A program made the translations under genes and the position numbers. A DNA stretch of 64,000 bases from an uncultured Bacteroidales bacterium. Lineage in GTDB: Bacteria > Bacteroidota > Bacteroidia > Bacteroidales > Bacteroidaceae. The notes beneath the pieces are model-generated. The model did no database searches. It had not been told where the DNA came from and saw nothing but the letters and a program-made list of their open reading frames with translations. Below are positions 32,827-41,439 of the stretch, one piece after another (position 1 is the stretch's first letter; every line of letters starts with the position of its first letter). Location of the stretch: contig CASFRV010000011.1 in NCBI GenBank assembly GCA_949297215.1, positions 1 through 64,000 of the forward strand, read 5' to 3'.

Positions 32827-33894
32827 ATGTCCGACATGGAAAGAAAACACCGCCGCCTGCGTTCGCGGCGCGTGCGCAACATCTTCCTGAACACCGTGTG
32901 CGCCGTGCTCACGCTGGCCGGCGCCTGGTGGGTGTTCAGCTATTTCAGGGAATACATGAACTATGAGGTGACGAACGACGCCTACGTGGATCAGTACGTG
33001 GCCACGGTCAACGTGCGCGTGGCAGGCTACATCCGCGAGGTGCGCTTCCGCGAGCATCAGGCGGTGCACCGCGGCGACACCCTCCTAGTGCTCGACGACC
33101 GCGAGGCCCGCATCCGCGTGGCCGAGGCCGAAGCCGCCCTGCTCGACGCCGAAGGCGCCTGCGAGGTGCTCGCTTCGGGCATCGAGGCCGCCCGCGCGGG
33201 CATCGACGTGGAGCGCGCCAACATGGCCGAGGAGGCCGCCCGCCTCGAACAGTACAGGCAGGACTATGAGCGCTACCGCCGCCTGCGCGACGAAGAGAGC
33301 GTGACGGGGCAGGAGTACGAGCGGGCCAAGGCACAATATGAGGCGGGGCTGGCGCGCTACGAGGCCCTCAGGCAGCAGCACCGCGCCACCACGTTGCAGC
33401 ACAGCGAGATGCAGCGCCGCAACAAGAGCGCCGAAGCCGCCATACGCAGGGCTCGCGCCGCGCTCGACATGGCCCGCCTCAACCTGTCGTACACGGTGGT
33501 GACGGCGCCCTACGACGGCGTGACAGGGCGGCGCAGCATCGAGCCGGGACAATATGTGCAGGCCGGGCAGAGCGTGTCGGCCCTCGTGAGGAGCCGGGGC
33601 AAGTGGATTACGGCCAACTACAAGGAAACGCAGATTGGCAGCATATACGTGGGCCAGCCCGTGCGGGTGAAAATCGACGCCTTCCCCGGCCGCACGTTTA
33701 CGGGTCGCGTGACGTCCATCTCCGAAGCCACCGGCTCGAAGTATGCCCTCGTGCCGACGGACAACTCGGCGGGCAACTTCGTCAAGATACAGCAGCGCAT
33801 ACCCGTGCGCATCGACCTGGAAAACGTGGCGCCCGCCGACATGCAGCGCATGAGGGCGGGCATGATGGCCGAAACGTCGGCCGTGAAACGATGA
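32827..33894 (+). CDS. HlyD/EmrA-type periplasmic adaptor
   Basis: A 355-residue membrane-fusion protein. ATG at 32827 is preferred over an earlier TTG in frame. One N-terminal membrane helix (residues 20-40, NTVCAVLTLAGAWWVFSYF), a split lipoyl domain (VNVRVAGYIREVRFREHQ and YDGVTGRRSIEPGQYVQAGQ), a long coiled-coil hairpin between them (about 95-215) and a beta-barrel domain (GQPVRVKIDAFPG) are all visible. It bridges the MFS pump and TolC. The MFS gene starts 22 bases later. Confidence 0.95.
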   Translation: MSDMERKHRRLRSRRVRNIFLNTVCAVLTLAGAWWVFSYFREYMNYEVTNDAYVDQYVATVNVRVAGYIREVRFREHQAVHRGDTLLVLDDREARIRVAEAEAALLDAEGACEVLASGIEAARAGIDVERANMAEEAARLEQYRQDYERYRRLRDEESVTGQEYERAKAQYEAGLARYEALRQQHRATTLQHSEMQRRNKSAEAAIRRARAALDMARLNLSYTVVTAPYDGVTGRRSIEPGQYVQAGQSVSALVRSRGKWITANYKETQIGSIYVGQPVRVKIDAFPGRTFTGRVTSISEATGSKYALVPTDNSAGNFVKIQQRIPVRIDLENVAPADMQRMRAGMMAETSAVKR

Positions 33895-33916
33895 ACCGCA
33901 CCGACCTGCCGAAACA

Positions 33917-35512
33917 ATGAGACACGTCGACCTGCCCACCCGCCGATGGGTTCCGCAATGGCTGGGACTCCTCACGATGTTCATGATTATGACCTCGGTC
34001 GTGCTCGTGAACGGCACCTACGTGGGCAGCAGCATCGACCTGTCGGGGGCGCTGGGCACCACCTCGGACGACATCATGATGGCCTACTATGCCACCTCCG
34101 TGGGCGTCGTGGCCGCCAACCCCCTGGTGCACCGCATACGCAAGGCCCTCACGTCGAAAACGCTCATCCTGGCCGACATGGCCCTGCAAGTGGCCCTCAG
34201 CCTGGTGTGTGCCGAGACGACCAGCATGGACCTGCTCATCCTGTGCAGCTTCTTCATGGGCATGCTCAAGACGACGCTCATCGTCGAGTTTATCGTCCTC
34301 ATCACGCCCCTGCTCAGCCCCGGGCACGTGCGCAGCGAATACTTCTCCTACTTTTTCCCCGTGGTGTTCGGCGGCGGCCTCGTGTCGATGAGCCTGACGG
34401 CTTGGCTGGCCAACAGCTACCGTTGGCAGTATACCTATTATTTCATCATCGTTCTGCTGCTCGTCACGATGGCCTGCGTGCTCGTGTTCTTCCGCGACGC
34501 GCGGCGTCCGCACGAGTTTCCGTTCCGCGAAATCAACTACCGCAGCATCATCCTGGTGAGCGCGGCCTATCTGATGATTGTGTACGTGCTGACCTACGGC
34601 CGTACGCTCGACTGGTTCGAGTCGCCCCGCATCCGCCTGTTCAGCGTGGCAGGCGCCTTCCTGCTCCTCACCTTCCTCTACCACGTACACACCACCCGCA
34701 AGCCCTACATCAGCCTGCGCCCCCTGCTGCGGCTCAAGCAGGTGCTGGGCTACGTGTTCATGCTCTTCTGCATGGTGCTCAACAACGACACGACGCTCGT
34801 CAACAGCTACGTGACGGGTGTTCTGGGCCTCGACAACGTGCACAGCTACCGGCTGGGGCTTTGGAGCATCGTGGGCTACGCCGTGGCCGGCGTGGTGAGC
34901 TTCTGGTGGTTTCGCTGGCAGCGCTGGCGCTTCCGCTATCTGGTGTCGGCCTCGTTCTGGCTCTTCGCCCTCCATTACGCCATGCTCTTCACGGGCATCA
35001 GTCCCGATGCGAGCTACGAGGCGCTCTGCGTGCCCATGGTGCTGCGCGGGGCCGGCATGATGCTGCTGGTCATCGCCTTCGGCGTGTTCACGGCCGAGGA
35101 CCTGCCGCAGGGCGAGCTCGTGTCGAACACGTTCTTCCTCATCTCGGTGCGCTCGGTGATGGGCCCGGTGCTGGCCTCGTGCCTGATGGCCAACGGGCTC
35201 TACCGCCTGCAAGCCGAGGCCCTGGACCGTCTGGCGGCCCACCTGACGCCCGTGGACACCATGGCCGCCGCACGGCAGGCCGAGGGCATCGCCGGCGCCC
35301 TGGCCCGCGGACACTCCTATGCCGACGCCCTGCTCACGGCCAACCAAAGCCTGTACGCCACGCTTCAAATGCAGGGCACGCTCTGGGCCCTGAAGCACCT
35401 GTTCGGAGCCCTCCTGCTCGCAGCCATCGTGCTGGCCGTGGTGTCGGCCTTCATCCCCTTCCACAAGACCGTCAAGGTGGACGTCGTCAAGACAGGCGAA
35501 GACATGGCCTGA
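33917..35512 (+). CDS. MFS drug transporter (EmrB-like)
   Basis: A 531-residue inner-membrane transporter with about 14 hydrophobic segments, as in the DHA2/EmrB group. The N-terminal half (VLVNGTYVGSSIDLSGALG, AYYATSVGVVAANPLVHRIR) lacks the classical D-x-x-x-R-G motif A in its standard form, so it is a divergent member common in Bacteroidota. Together with the preceding adaptor and outer-membrane duct it should expel drugs or lipophilic compounds from cytoplasm or inner membrane to the outside. No regulator is encoded in the operon. A terminator hairpin follows. Confidence 0.92.
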   Translation: MRHVDLPTRRWVPQWLGLLTMFMIMTSVVLVNGTYVGSSIDLSGALGTTSDDIMMAYYATSVGVVAANPLVHRIRKALTSKTLILADMALQVALSLVCAETTSMDLLILCSFFMGMLKTTLIVEFIVLITPLLSPGHVRSEYFSYFFPVVFGGGLVSMSLTAWLANSYRWQYTYYFIIVLLLVTMACVLVFFRDARRPHEFPFREINYRSIILVSAAYLMIVYVLTYGRTLDWFESPRIRLFSVAGAFLLLTFLYHVHTTRKPYISLRPLLRLKQVLGYVFMLFCMVLNNDTTLVNSYVTGVLGLDNVHSYRLGLWSIVGYAVAGVVSFWWFRWQRWRFRYLVSASFWLFALHYAMLFTGISPDASYEALCVPMVLRGAGMMLLVIAFGVFTAEDLPQGELVSNTFFLISVRSVMGPVLASCLMANGLYRLQAEALDRLAAHLTPVDTMAAARQAEGIAGALARGHSYADALLTANQSLYATLQMQGTLWALKHLFGALLLAAIVLAVVSAFIPFHKTVKVDVVKTGEDMA

Positions 35513-35529
35513 CGCCCGAGGGGCAAGAC

Positions 35530-35696
35530 GCAAGAAGGGCCGCCGGAATTCACATTCGGGCGGCCCTCGAAGATTTTTATTGTTAGTGTAAGTTTCTTTT
35601 CCGCACCCTGGATTCACATCCCGGCCTACGGAGGTGTGTTGTAAGAAATGAAAGTTACGCGCCACCTGCCCCGTTTGGGCCGATGGCGCCATAACT
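35530..35696 (-). ncRNA. Candidate structured small RNA
   Basis: A strong minus-strand promoter (35702-35733) points into this gene-free stretch. The predicted transcript opens at about 35696 with a 44-base stem-loop (35696-35653): AGTTA pairs with TAACT and GCGCCA with TGGCGC, with GGCCC/GGGGC inside. A second structure follows (CACC...GGTG enclosing GGAT GTGA ATCC), then the hairpin GGGCCGCC/GGCGGCCC at 35537-35566 that can end the RNA. The region is not a leader, because the next gene in that direction is convergent. It lies downstream of recO. No match to SRP, RNase P or tmRNA motifs was found by eye. Confidence 0.6.
35534..35580 (+). terminator. Terminator between the efflux operon and the small RNA
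   Basis: GGGCCGCC...GGGCGGCCC stem then TTTTTATTG on the plus strand. On the minus strand the same hairpin can end the candidate small RNA, though with a poorer T run. Confidence 0.85.
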
Positions 35697-35701
35697 ACCT
35701 A

Positions 35702-35733
35702 CAAAAGTAGGCATTAATCTCCTATAAGGCAAA
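35702..35733 (-). promoter_or_regulatory. Promoter of the candidate small RNA
   Basis: Minus-strand TTTG (35733-35730), 20 bases, TACTTTTG (35709-35702): a perfect Bacteroidota promoter in a region without a gene to serve. Confidence 0.82.
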
Positions 35734-35854
35734 CCTTTCGCAGAAAAATAGCGCTTGCCTTTCCGTTTTTTTGCGTTGGGAGGGAAGATGGCGGGCCTCT
35801 GTCAGGATGAGTCCCTACTCCTTATATAATATATATGGTGTGGCGTGGGGCTGG

Positions 35855-36583
35855 TCAGGAGGAAAAGACCTCGGTGAGCACGGGGAGCGATTTGAGCTCG
35901 GGGAAGCCCGGCAGGTGCAGGCGGTAGTAGTCGTTGATGTGGCCGAGGAGGCGGCTACGCTCTGCTCCCGTGAAGCGGAAGAGGTGCATCGTGGCATAGT
36001 TCATGCGCATGAGGAGGGGCAGGCGGGTGGCGTCGGGCGGAGCGACGAAATGGTTGTGCGGGGGACGGCCCGGCACAAAGCAGGCGGTCTCGAGGTCGAA
36101 ATAGCTGCCGGGGGCGGCTTCGTGCAGGTTGGGATAGAAACCGAGGAAGCGCGTGAGGCGCAGCAGAAAGACGAGGTGGAAGTTGGCATAGTTGCCGCGG
36201 CACGCGTCGAGCCACTCGACGGAGGTTGCCACGTAGCGGAAGAGGGCGGGAGCGTCGGGCTCGGCGCGCAGGGCGAAGTGGAGAAACTCGGCCAGGAAGA
36301 GCGATATGGTTGTTTTGCCGGGGTCGTAGGGAAGCGAGACGAGGGGGACGTCGACCGAAGCTCCCTGCACGCGCTGCAAACGCGAGGAGGGACGGTGGTT
36401 CCATTCAAGCATGAGCAGGGCCAGCGGGCGGAACAGTGTGTGTCTGACCGCGGCCCGGCGCGAACGGGCGACACGCACCATGAACGAAACGCGGCCCGAC
36501 GCCTCGGTGAAGGCCTCGGCGATGATTGAGTCGTCGTTGTATCTGATTGTTTTGAGCACAATGGCCCGTGAGCGCACCTGCAT
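35855..36583 (-). CDS. recO: DNA repair protein RecO
   Basis: RecO, 242 residues, loads RecA with RecF/RecR by annealing and displacing SSB at gaps. The N-terminal OB fold starts MQVRSRAIVLKTIRYNDDSI and contains GRVSFMVRVARSRR; the helical C-terminal domain follows from about residue 85. The family's C-terminal zinc cysteines are not present in the usual CxxC form, as in other Bacteroidota. It is divergent from tRNA-Glu/rpsT. A weak -7-like TAACTTCG lies at 36612-36619 on the minus strand. Confidence 0.92.
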   Translation of the reverse strand: MQVRSRAIVLKTIRYNDDSIIAEAFTEASGRVSFMVRVARSRRAAVRHTLFRPLALLMLEWNHRPSSRLQRVQGASVDVPLVSLPYDPGKTTISLFLAEFLHFALRAEPDAPALFRYVATSVEWLDACRGNYANFHLVFLLRLTRFLGFYPNLHEAAPGSYFDLETACFVPGRPPHNHFVAPPDATRLPLLMRMNYATMHLFRFTGAERSRLLGHINDYYRLHLPGFPELKSLPVLTEVFSS

Positions 36584-36689
36584 GCGATGTTTCCTCCCTT
36601 TTATATGCCTGCGAAGTTAGCGAAAAGGCACAAAAACGCCTTGCGGGCGTAAAAAAGTTGGACGTTGATGAAAAAAAACGGCGAAACTC

Positions 36690-36720
36690 TTTGTCAATCA
36701 AAAAAGAACCTCTACTTTTG
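36690..36720 (+). promoter_or_regulatory. Promoter of tRNA-Glu and rpsT
   Basis: TTTG (36690-36693), 19 bases, TACTTTTG (36713-36720). Confidence 0.85.
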
Positions 36721-36763
36721 CACTCGCAAATGAGCGCCGCGAGGCTTTCATCTGTGAAAGGCC

Positions 36764-36835
36764 GGCCCATTCGTCTATCGGTTAGGACGTGAGATTTTCA
36801 TTCTCAAAAGAGCAGTTCGATTCTGCTATGGGCTA
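36764..36835 (+). tRNA. tRNA-Glu (TTC)
   Basis: A 72-base cloverleaf: acceptor GGCCCAT/ATGGGCT (first pair G-U), D arm TCGTCTATCGGTTAGGACG, anticodon loop TTTTCAT with TTC, T arm AGCAG TTCGATT CTGCT, discriminator A. No CCA encoded. It is only 29 bases before rpsT and probably shares its transcript. Confidence 0.96.
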
Positions 36836-36864
36836 CAAGAAAAAACAAAAGAACAAACAAGAAA

Positions 36865-37119
36865 ATGGCAAATCACAAATCTTGCATGAAGAGAATTCGC
36901 CAGACGGCGACTCGCAGACTGCATAACAGATACTACGCCAAATCCATGCGTACGGCCGTCCGTAAGCTCCGCGACATGACGGACAAAGAGGAAGCCGCGA
37001 AGTTCCTGCCGAAAGTGCAGAGTATGCTGGATAAGTTGGCCAAGACGAACATCATCCACAAGAACAAGGCTGCCAACATCAAGTCGAGCCTGATGGAGCA
37101 CATCAACAAACTGGGATAA
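36865..37119 (+). CDS. rpsT: 30S ribosomal protein S20
   Basis: S20, 84 residues, binds 16S rRNA near its 5' end and helps 30S assembly. [20 protein letters not shown] and [18 protein letters not shown] are the conserved helical ends; composition is strongly basic. It has normal length. It lies behind tRNA-Glu with a common promoter and is closed by a terminator at 37152. Confidence 0.97.
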   Translation: MANHKSCMKRIRQTATRRLHNRYYAKSMRTAVRKLRDMTDKEEAAKFLPKVQSMLDKLAKTNIIHKNKAANIKSSLMEHINKLG

Positions 37120-37151
37120 TTTTTCATAGTTTTCATAGTTTCAACTTTTGG

Positions 37152-37182
37152 GAGCTGCTTTCTACGGGAAGCAGCTCTTTTT
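37152..37182 (+). terminator. Terminator after rpsT
   Basis: GAGCTGCTT...AAGCAGCTC stem, then five T. Confidence 0.93.
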
Positions 37183-37282
37183 GTTGGTGCGCGATGGGTT
37201 GGCCGCGGCGGGCTCTCTGCGTGGTGACGGGCATCTCGCCCGGCCACAACCCGGCGGACGGCAGCGTATCGACTTTTTTTCG

Positions 37283-37290
37283 TACTTTTG
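37283..37290 (+). promoter_or_regulatory. -7 box of ruvB
   Basis: TACTTTTG ends six bases before the ruvB ATG (37297), so the message is leaderless or nearly so. No -33 TTTG is visible. Confidence 0.65.
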
Positions 37291-37296
37291 CCGCGT

Positions 37297-38337
37297 ATGA
37301 ACGAAGATACATTCGACATCCGCTCGGAGCAGAACGCTCCGACACCTGCGGAACGCGACTTTGAGAACGCGTTGCGCCCGCTTTCGTTCGACGATTTCAG
37401 CGGGCAGAGCAAGGTGGTGGAAAATCTCCGCGTTTTTGTCGAGGCTGCCAAATATCGCGGCGAACCGTTGGACCACACGCTGCTGCACGGCCCTCCCGGC
37501 TTGGGCAAGACGACGCTTTCGAACATCATTGCCAACGAGCTGGGCGTGGGCTTTAAGATTACTTCGGGGCCCGTGCTCGACAAGCCGGGCGATCTGGCGG
37601 GACTGCTGACGTCGCTCGAACGCAACGACGTGCTTTTTATCGACGAAATTCACCGTCTGACGCCTGTGGTTGAGGAGTATCTCTACTCGGCCATGGAGGA
37701 CTATCGTATCGACATCATGATAGACCGCGGCCCGGCGGCGCGGTCGATACAGATCGACCTGAACCCCTTTACGCTCGTGGGGGCCACGACGCGCAGCGGC
37801 TTGCTGACGGCTCCTTTGCGGGCCCGCTTTGGCATCAACCTCCATCTGGAATATTACGACGCCTCGACGCTCGAAGACATCCTGCACCGTTCGGCGGGCA
37901 TCCTTGGCGTGCCCATCAGCCGCGAGGCCGCTGCCGAGATAGCAGGTCGCAGCCGCGGGACGCCCCGTATCGCCAATGCTTTGTTGCGCCGCGTGCGCGA
38001 CTTTGCCCAGGTGAAGGGCAACGGGCGCATCGACACGGAGATAGCCAGCTATGCCTTGGAAGCGCTCAACATCGACCGCTACGGACTGGACGAAATAGAC
38101 AACAAAATATTGACGACCATCATCGACAAGTTTAAAGGGGGTCCTGTGGGGCTGGGCACCATCGCCACGGCCATCGGCGAGGATCCCGGTACGCTCGAAG
38201 AGGTGTATGAGCCGTTTCTCATCAAGGAAGGTTTTATCCGCCGCACGCCGCGCGGCCGCGAGGTGACGGAGCTGGCATACACCCACTTGGGACGCAGCCG
38301 TTATGGGAACGACCCGTTGCAAGCTTCGCTCTTTTGA
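37297..38337 (+). CDS. ruvB: Holliday junction helicase subunit RuvB
   Basis: RuvB, 346 residues, is the hexameric AAA+ motor that drives RuvA-bound Holliday junction branch migration. Walker [10 protein letters not shown] (near residue 65), Walker [10 protein letters not shown] (near 113), sensor/arginine finger [17 protein letters not shown] (near 165), and the C-terminal winged helix ([30 protein letters not shown]). ATG at 37297 is preferred over a TTG three codons earlier that lies in the promoter. ybeY begins 29 bases after its stop. Confidence 0.97.
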   Translation: MNEDTFDIRSEQNAPTPAERDFENALRPLSFDDFSGQSKVVENLRVFVEAAKYRGEPLDHTLLHGPPGLGKTTLSNIIANELGVGFKITSGPVLDKPGDLAGLLTSLERNDVLFIDEIHRLTPVVEEYLYSAMEDYRIDIMIDRGPAARSIQIDLNPFTLVGATTRSGLLTAPLRARFGINLHLEYYDASTLEDILHRSAGILGVPISREAAAEIAGRSRGTPRIANALLRRVRDFAQVKGNGRIDTEIASYALEALNIDRYGLDEIDNKILTTIIDKFKGGPVGLGTIATAIGEDPGTLEEVYEPFLIKEGFIRRTPRGREVTELAYTHLGRSRYGNDPLQASLF

Positions 38338-38366
38338 AGCAGCGACGCATTATATATATAGCGATC

Positions 38367-38792
38367 ATGATTACCTATAACACAATCAACGTGAAGATGC
38401 CCGCCATCAGCCACCGTGCCACCACGGCATGGGTGCGCAGTGTGGCTGCCACGTACGGAAAGCGCGTGGGCGAGGTGGCTTACGTCTTCTGCGACGACGA
38501 GAAAATCATCGAAGTCAACCGCCAGTATCTCAACCACGACTATTATACCGACATCATCACCTTCGACTATTCCGAAGGCGACGTCGTCAGCGGCGACCTC
38601 TTCATCAGTCTCGACACGGTGCGCAGCAATGCCGAGGAGCAAGGAACCGACTATACAGAGGAGCTCCACCGCGTGATCATTCACGGCATCCTGCACCTTT
38701 GCGGCCTCAACGACAAGGGGCCGGGCGAGCGGGAAACGATGGAAGCCGCCGAGAACAAGGCGCTCCTGACTGCACCTTACCGTGAAGCATAG
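38367..38792 (+). CDS. ybeY: rRNA maturation endoribonuclease YbeY
   Basis: YbeY, 141 residues, is a metal-dependent RNase for 16S rRNA 3'-end maturation and ribosome quality control. YYTDIITFDYSEGDVVSGDL and HGILHLCGLND are the family motifs. The third metal position of H-x3-H-x5-H is Asp here (HGILHLCGLND), a form also seen in other Bacteroidota by recollection. Start at 38367 is the first ATG that fits the family; an upstream frame of 11 codons overlaps the ruvB end. A terminator follows at 38832. Confidence 0.95.
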   Translation: MITYNTINVKMPAISHRATTAWVRSVAATYGKRVGEVAYVFCDDEKIIEVNRQYLNHDYYTDIITFDYSEGDVVSGDLFISLDTVRSNAEEQGTDYTEELHRVIIHGILHLCGLNDKGPGERETMEAAENKALLTAPYREA

Positions 38793-38831
38793 CTGTGGAA
38801 GCATGGTGATGTCGCGGCAACAGTCTGTTGT

Positions 38832-38872
38832 GTCCCTCCCCCTTTCCGAGAGCGGGAGGGACAGCTTTTTTG
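38832..38872 (+). terminator. Terminator after ybeY
   Basis: GTCCCTCCC...GGGAGGGAC stem followed by AGCTTTTTT. Confidence 0.92.
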
Positions 38873-39014
38873 GCACGTATCGTCCCTTCGTTGAGGGGGC
38901 AGTTTGCACGCCCGGGAGCGTGGCTTTGTCCCTGTTTTCGCAAAAACCTGTTCAAAAAATCGCTTTTTCTTTGCGAAAATGTCCCGTAAAAATTACGCTT
39001 AGGGAAACTTTTCG

Positions 39015-39022
39015 TAATTTTG
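39015..39022 (+). promoter_or_regulatory. -7 box before the inositol phosphate synthase gene
   Basis: TAATTTTG, 62 bases before the start at 39084. No -33 TTTG at the usual distance. Confidence 0.55.
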
Positions 39023-39083
39023 GAGTTTTGAAAAAGCAAACACAAGAGAGGAAACAAAAACGTATCCTATAAAAATCATAGAA

Positions 39084-40379
39084 ATGAAACCTGCAACAGG
39101 AAAGTTAGGAGTTCTGTGTGTCGGTCTTGGCGCCGTCACGACAACATTCATCACGGGAACGCTGATGTATCGCAAAGGCTTGGGCATTCCCGGCGGCTCA
39201 ATCACGCAGATGGCCAAAATCCGCGTGGGCCGCGGCGAGAAAAAAGCTTACAAGAAGATAGGCGAAATCGTTCCCCTGGCCGATGTTAACGACATGGTGT
39301 TTGGTGCGTGGGACATCTTCACCGACAGTGCTTATGAAAGCGCCATCCATGCCGAGGTGCTCAAGACGAAAGACATAGACCCCGTCCGCGACGAGCTGAA
39401 AGCCATCGTCCCGATGAAGGCAGCCTTCGACCCCGACTACGTTTCGCGCCTGCACGGCGACAACGTGAAGAGCGGTACGCGCTGGGAGCTCGTCGAAGCG
39501 TTGCGCGAGGACATCCGTCGCTTCGTCAAGGAGAACGGTTGCGAGCGGGCCGTCGTCATCTGGGCCGCCTCAACGGAGAAATACATCCCCTACGACGAGC
39601 AAGTGCACAAGCACCTTGCCGACCTCGAAGCAGCCATGAAGGCCGACGACCGCGAACACGTGTCGCCGTCGATGTGCTACGCCTATGCAGCCATTGCCGA
39701 GGGCGTGCCTTTCGTAATGGGCGCCCCCAACCTTTGCCTTGACATCCCCGCCATGTGGGAATTCGCCGAAAAGCAGCAAGTGCCCATCGCCGGCAAGGAC
39801 TTCAAGACGGGGCAGACGCTCATGAAGACCGTGCTCGCACCGATGCTCCGCACGCGCTGCCTCGGTCTGGCCGGATGGTTCTCCACCAACATCCTTGGCA
39901 ACCGCGACGGCGAGGTGCTCGACGCCCCCGAGAACTTCAAGACCAAAGAGGTCAGCAAGCTTTCGGTCATCAACACCATTCTGCGCAAAGAAGACCAGCC
40001 CGACCTTTATTCCGACATCTATCATAAGGTGCGTATCAACTACTACCCGCCCCGTGGCGACGCAAAAGAGGGATGGGACAACCTGGACATCTTTGGTTGG
40101 ATGGGCCAGGATTATGGTATGCAGATCAAGGTCGATTTCCTCTGCCGCGACTCCATACTGGCCGCCCCGCTCATGCTCGACCTCGTCATCTGCGCCGACC
40201 TGGCTGCCCGTGCAGGCCGCAGCGGCATCCAGACGTGGCTTTCGTTCTACTTGAAGAGCCCGATGCACGACTACGAGAAGGGAATTGAGCCCGTTCACGA
40301 CCTTTTCCAGCAGTATGTCATCTTCAAGAACGCCATTCGCGAAATGGGGGGGGTAGAGCCCGACGAAGAAGTGGATTAA
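39084..40379 (+). CDS. ino1: Myo-inositol-1-phosphate synthase
   Basis: A 431-residue inositol-3-phosphate synthase, which converts glucose 6-phosphate to inositol phosphate with NAD. LGVLCVGLGAVTTTFITGTL is the Rossmann start; VIWAASTEKYIPYDE, CLGLAGWFSTNILGNRDGEV and the metal/substrate region VDFLCRDSILAAPLMLDLV are family blocks. It supplies the head group for inositol phospholipids, which fits the CDP-alcohol phosphotransferase encoded next. A terminator and a new -7 box separate the two, so expression of the lipid genes may be independent. Confidence 0.96.
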   Translation: MKPATGKLGVLCVGLGAVTTTFITGTLMYRKGLGIPGGSITQMAKIRVGRGEKKAYKKIGEIVPLADVNDMVFGAWDIFTDSAYESAIHAEVLKTKDIDPVRDELKAIVPMKAAFDPDYVSRLHGDNVKSGTRWELVEALREDIRRFVKENGCERAVVIWAASTEKYIPYDEQVHKHLADLEAAMKADDREHVSPSMCYAYAAIAEGVPFVMGAPNLCLDIPAMWEFAEKQQVPIAGKDFKTGQTLMKTVLAPMLRTRCLGLAGWFSTNILGNRDGEVLDAPENFKTKEVSKLSVINTILRKEDQPDLYSDIYHKVRINYYPPRGDAKEGWDNLDIFGWMGQDYGMQIKVDFLCRDSILAAPLMLDLVICADLAARAGRSGIQTWLSFYLKSPMHDYEKGIEPVHDLFQQYVIFKNAIREMGGVEPDEEVD

Positions 40380-40442
40380 AAGCTGTTTTTAAGCAGTATA
40401 AAAGAAGAACTCGCCTCGGTCGAGGCTTTACCTTAAAAGGAA

Positions 40443-40469
40443 AAAGCTCTCCGAGACGAGCTCTTTTTT
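40443..40469 (+). terminator. Terminator after the inositol phosphate synthase gene
   Basis: AGCTC...GAGCT stem with CCGAGACG loop, then seven T, which run straight into the next -7 box. Confidence 0.78.
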
Positions 40470-40477
40470 TATCTTTG
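40470..40477 (+). promoter_or_regulatory. -7 box before the CDP-alcohol phosphotransferase gene
   Basis: TATCTTTG directly after the terminator T run, 15 bases before the ATG at 40492, so the leader would be very short. Confidence 0.6.
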
Positions 40478-40491
40478 AACACTGCCGCAGC

Positions 40492-41439
40492 ATGAGGTCG
40501 GTCCGCGTAAATAGAGAGGCCGGCAGGCATGTTTTCTTGAGGCGTGTGGCTTCCACCATGAAGGGGGAAGGCACGGAAACACGTTTCGAACTGCTGTTTA
40601 CCCGGACGCCGGGCTATCTTTGGGCTTTGTTGTTTCGTCGTCTTGGCGTGCATCCCACGGTTGTCACCGTGGCTTCCATTCTGATAGGCTGTGCAGCCGG
40701 CTGGTTTTTTGGCCAAACGTCGTTTGGCTATAATATAATAGGTGTTTGTTTGCTTATTTGGGCCAATTGGTACGACTGTGCCGACGGTCAGTTGGCCCGC
40801 ATGACGGGGAAGACTTCGCTTACGGGGCGCATCCTCGATGGTTTTGCAGGTGAATTGTGGTTTTTCTCCATTTATTTTTTCATTTGTATGCGTTTGCAAG
40901 CCGAGTGGGGCATTGTTGTTTGGTTGCTTGCAGCGTGGGCCGGGCTGTATTGCCACGCCAAGCAGTGTGCTTTGGCCGATTATTACCGCAATGTCCATCT
41001 ATATCTGCTTTCGGATGGTCGCCATGGTGAATGGCACAGCAGCCGTGCGTTGGAAGAACGGCGGAGAGCGTTGGCGGGAAAAAATGTGTGGTTCGAAAAG
41101 CTTTATCTTTTCTTCTATATACGATATACCCGGCAGCAGGAACGTTCCACGCCCTCGCTCCAACGACTTCGCCGCAAGCTCGACAAAGGCTGTGGCTTGT
41201 TGCTGCCGGAAGGCGTGAAGTCACTTTTCGAAGAACGGAGCCGTGCGTTGATGCCTGCGTGCAATCTGCTCACGTTCGACTTGCGTGCCGGCGTTCTTTG
41301 CCTTACGTCTGTGCTGGGAGTTCCCTGGGTCTATTTTCTCTTTGAATGTACTTTTTGGGAATGGTTGCGTTGGCATACGCGGCGGCGTCACGAAGCGCTT
41401 TCACGTTGTCTTTTTGAAAAGTTGTCGGTTCATGCATAA
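40492..41439 (+). CDS. CDP-alcohol phosphotransferase, probable phosphatidylinositol-phosphate synthase
   Basis: A 315-residue membrane enzyme. The family signature starts normally, DCADGQLARMTG, then G-RIL-D, but the final Asp expected in D-x3-D is Gly, with Glu one place later (LDGFAGELW). Several membrane helices surround it. With inositol phosphate synthase upstream, the likely product is phosphatidylinositol phosphate from CDP-diacylglycerol and inositol phosphate. The C-terminal ~100 residues after the helices are not recognised. GC content is lower than in neighbours (two 60-base lines counted: 33 of 60). It overlaps the next gene by 8 bases. An in-frame ATG at 40558 (MKGEG) is an alternative start. 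Confidence 0.85.
   Translation: MRSVRVNREAGRHVFLRRVASTMKGEGTETRFELLFTRTPGYLWALLFRRLGVHPTVVTVASILIGCAAGWFFGQTSFGYNIIGVCLLIWANWYDCADGQLARMTGKTSLTGRILDGFAGELWFFSIYFFICMRLQAEWGIVVWLLAAWAGLYCHAKQCALADYYRNVHLYLLSDGRHGEWHSSRALEERRRALAGKNVWFEKLYLFFYIRYTRQQERSTPSLQRLRRKLDKGCGLLLPEGVKSLFEERSRALMPACNLLTFDLRAGVLCLTSVLGVPWVYFLFECTFWEWLRWHTRRRHEALSRCLFEKLSVHA

Noticed and set aside
35530-35696. Assignment of the small RNA as SRP RNA, RNase P RNA or tmRNA
   Set aside because: The SRP GGAAG-loop motif, the RNase P core and a tmRNA alanine acceptor are not visible, and the length does not fit the latter two. 6S RNA remains untested.
37288-37296. TTG start for ruvB three codons upstream
   Set aside because: The TTG is part of the -7 box itself and would lie before the expected transcription start.
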